From NCBI RefSeq assembly GCF_003096695.1, contig NZ_QEKY01000005.1, positions 104,285-168,284 of the forward strand: a stretch of DNA of 64,000 bases. Reading direction: 5' to 3'. The notes beneath the pieces are model-generated. The model was not told the DNA's origin, did no database searches, and saw only the letters and a program-made list of their open reading frames with translations. This document shows positions 62,325 to 64,000 of this stretch, one piece after another. Position 1 is the first letter of the stretch; each line of letters opens with the position of its first letter. Source of the DNA: Porphyromonas loveana (lineage in GTDB: Bacteria > Bacteroidota > Bacteroidia > Bacteroidales > Porphyromonadaceae). A program made the position numbers and the translations under genes.

Positions 62325-63557
62325 TTAGCGGACGATTACTTTCTGCTTGATGCTCCCTACCTGCACAACGTATATGCCGGCAGCGATCGAGACTGAAACC
62401 TGGCCCTTTACTTCTCGGGTCAGCAGCATGCGTCCTTGCAGGTCGAACAGGCGCATCGTCTCGGGCTGAAGAGTCGCTATTCTGATCCGCCCCTCTTCTC
62501 CACTGATCTCTATGACCTGTGCATTCGGCACAGAGAGGGCAGTCATCTCCACGGTCACGCACGCAGGATCGCTTTCGACGCCATCAACGACTGCACGGAC
62601 GCAGTATTCGCTCGTTTGGGCCGGAAGAGGTGTCGTAAAACTCATTCCCTCAACATCGGTTTGAAGCAGTGAGCCGTCTTTGTAGATGTTGTAACGTGCG
62701 ACTGTCTTTCCGTAGACGCGGACTTGCGTTACTACCACGGCAAACATATCCGACGAATCGTAATGACGGAATGCTACATATTTAGTCCCTTCCGGCAGGA
62801 TAAGTTCGCGCGCCTGAAATTGATACCAACGTCCATCTTTCATAAGGCTCTTTTGGCTTGGACCGGTAGCAGTAAGCGTCTCGTCGAAGAGGTGGACAAA
62901 GTCCGCTGCCGCCGTTCCGGTTTTAGAGATAAAGACACCATAGTGGTCCGGCCAGTTATAATCGCCCGATGTGACCAAATAGGTAATCCGGCTTGCACCC
63001 GATACCTCGGGCGTAATCAGGTAGTTGTCGGGATTAAGATCGGGAAGGCCATTCCATGATGAGAACGAAATGGCAACGTGCAATCCGTCGTACAGATAAC
63101 TATTGCCTCCCGCACGCCAACCATTCCCGTCCTCGTCGGCATCTATGGCTGTCCACCCGGTGGGTAGCAGAGAAACAGGATCGTACTCTGTAAAATCTTC
63201 TTTCACGAGTAGGATCTCCCCGTTAGTTTCCGAAGCTTCCCATTTGAGGGTCAATTGATCACCGTCAATCTCGTAACTCAGATTTTGCACGGGGGACGGT
63301 TGTTCCGATTGGTCAGAATTTAGTTGTGCATGGGAATCAAACCATGATTGGACATTTGGGGAAAGCAACAAATCTTTCCCTGAGAACACACGAGTTTGAG
63401 GTGGGATGACATCCTCTTTGACGGCAAACTCGAAAGAAGAGAAATGTTCTCCATACAAGCTCTTCGCTCGTGCGAGAGCTTCTGCTCGCGTTAGACTCTG
63501 TGCGTATAGCGACAGAGGGAACAACAGCATGACGAAAAGTGGTAGTAATCGTTTCAT
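62325..63557 (-). CDS. Surface protein with cleaved-adhesin domain and T9SS C-terminal domain
   Basis: 410 residues, signal ending LSLYAQS. An N-terminal segment (SLTRAEALARAKSLYG) is followed by a fibronectin-like strand pair and a cleaved-adhesin (jelly-roll) domain at about 115-280 (NGLPDLNPDNYLITPEVSG, FRHYDSSDMFAVVVTQVRVYG), as in the hemagglutinin parts of gingipains and HagA. The last ~75 residues (RIRIATLQPETMRLFDLQGR.., ending KQKVIVR) are a type A T9SS sorting domain. Probably a surface adhesin. The gene is flanked by the two ~220-bp repeats. Confidence 0.85.
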   Translation of the reverse strand: MKRLLPLFVMLLFPLSLYAQSLTRAEALARAKSLYGEHFSSFEFAVKEDVIPPQTRVFSGKDLLLSPNVQSWFDSHAQLNSDQSEQPSPVQNLSYEIDGDQLTLKWEASETNGEILLVKEDFTEYDPVSLLPTGWTAIDADEDGNGWRAGGNSYLYDGLHVAISFSSWNGLPDLNPDNYLITPEVSGASRITYLVTSGDYNWPDHYGVFISKTGTAAADFVHLFDETLTATGPSQKSLMKDGRWYQFQARELILPEGTKYVAFRHYDSSDMFAVVVTQVRVYGKTVARYNIYKDGSLLQTDVEGMSFTTPLPAQTSEYCVRAVVDGVESDPACVTVEMTALSVPNAQVIEISGEEGRIRIATLQPETMRLFDLQGRMLLTREVKGQVSVSIAAGIYVVQVGSIKQKVIVR

Positions 63558-63680
63558 AACTATTCTATATCATGGTGATTATGTGACTGACGTGCTAAAA
63601 AGGCAAGGCAATTGAAAAAACTGTCTCAAACGTAACTAAAATTATTTTCCCGCGGAATCAATGTTGTAACTTTCGGCATA

Positions 63681-63899
63681 CATTGCACATTCCATATACA
63701 CAGATGCGTTCAGAAAGTAAAAAAATCTCGCTCATCGGCCTCTTCACAGCCTAAATGACCGGTTAGACGATGAAATAACGGAGACAAAGCAGCCAATCAC
63801 GGTGTCATACATCGAAAACTATCGGTACAGATGACACAACAACGAAAAGTAGGCGTTCTACTGCGGTAGAAACATATTTCTAAGACGCTTTTGAGGTTA
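63681..63899 (+). repeat. ~220-bp intergenic repeat, copy 2
   Basis: Second copy of 62023-62247, direct orientation. Divergence is concentrated in two short stretches, the rest is identical. Confidence 0.85.
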
Positions 63900-63968
63900 C
63901 TATAGCCTATCATGCCATCTAAAGCAAACGTTTTAGTGGTTATGACAGCCTGTAGTAACCTCAAAAGC
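63887..63968. repeat. Inverted repeat at the end of repeat copy 2
   Basis: GCTTTTGAGGTTACTATAG (63887-63905) pairs with the complement at 63950-63968 at 18 of 19 positions, around a 44-nt loop. Could be the terminal inverted repeat of a MITE or a second, opposed copy beginning at the window edge. Confidence 0.6.
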
Positions 63969-64000
63969 AGTAGTTTTGTAGTCGTAAATGGTGGTAGTCA

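Noticed and set aside
1..64000. tRNA or rRNA genes
   Set aside because: No cloverleaf with GTTC-type T loops or rRNA signature noticed; absence is by eye only.

Overview
The window looks like chromosomal DNA of a Porphyromonas in the P. gingivalis / P. gulae group. Evidence: an S46 dipeptidyl peptidase closely resembling P. gingivalis DPP7, a complete fimX-pgmA-fimA-fimB-fimC-fimD-fimE cluster, T9SS-type C-terminal domains, and Bacteroidetes -7 promoters of the form TAnnTTTG. From memory the DPP7 sequence differs from P. gingivalis at many positions, so P. gulae or a divergent strain is possible; I could not test this.

1-28000, mostly core genome, nearly all on the minus strand. Partial dpp7, a DUF389 membrane protein, a polysaccharide flippase and ruvB come first. 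The fim cluster (6246-15643) encodes the major fimbriae: fimA shaft, intact fimB anchor, and tip/accessory fimC, fimD, fimE. It has a repeat-rich control region upstream of fimX. Next are an mtaB / acyltransferase / glycosyltransferase operon, a thiamine uptake operon (TonB receptor, PnuT-type transporter, thiamine pyrophosphokinase) behind a TPP riboswitch, then rsgA, frr, pyrH and a DUF4954 beta-helix protein.

27900-50700, nested mobile DNA. An integrase gene (start 28415) is split in two; its C-terminal part resumes at 49856. A roughly 20.4 kb element lies between, with GGCATA at both junctions. The element carries a Gabija-like OLD nuclease plus UvrD helicase pair flanked by 40-nt direct repeats; mobilization remnants (DUF3408, MobA, a frameshifted RteC, no relaxase or coupling protein seen); an AraC regulator overlapping an orphan class III cyclase-like gene; a HU-like protein; a TonB receptor plus DUF4374 lipoprotein pair (XusA/XusB-like) divergent from two YbtP/YbtQ-like ABC transporters; and two tandem integrases at its right end.

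50700-58700, restriction-modification island. A tyrosine recombinase with all six catalytic residues lies beside two convergent, alternative methyltransferase C-terminal halves. Each begins with the same perfect 33-bp inverted repeat encoding the IIGNPPYQVM motif. One half abuts a GIY-YIG/helicase gene. This has the architecture of an invertible specificity switch. As read here the helicase frame does not continue into either methyltransferase half, and the neighbouring DUF1016 nuclease gene is frameshifted, so the present configuration may be off or decayed.

58900-64000. Three paralogous secreted proteins (two with T9SS-like tails), one tiny secreted protein, and a cleaved-adhesin-domain protein whose gene is flanked by two directly repeated ~220-bp intergenic elements. 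I saw no tRNA, rRNA or CRISPR array.
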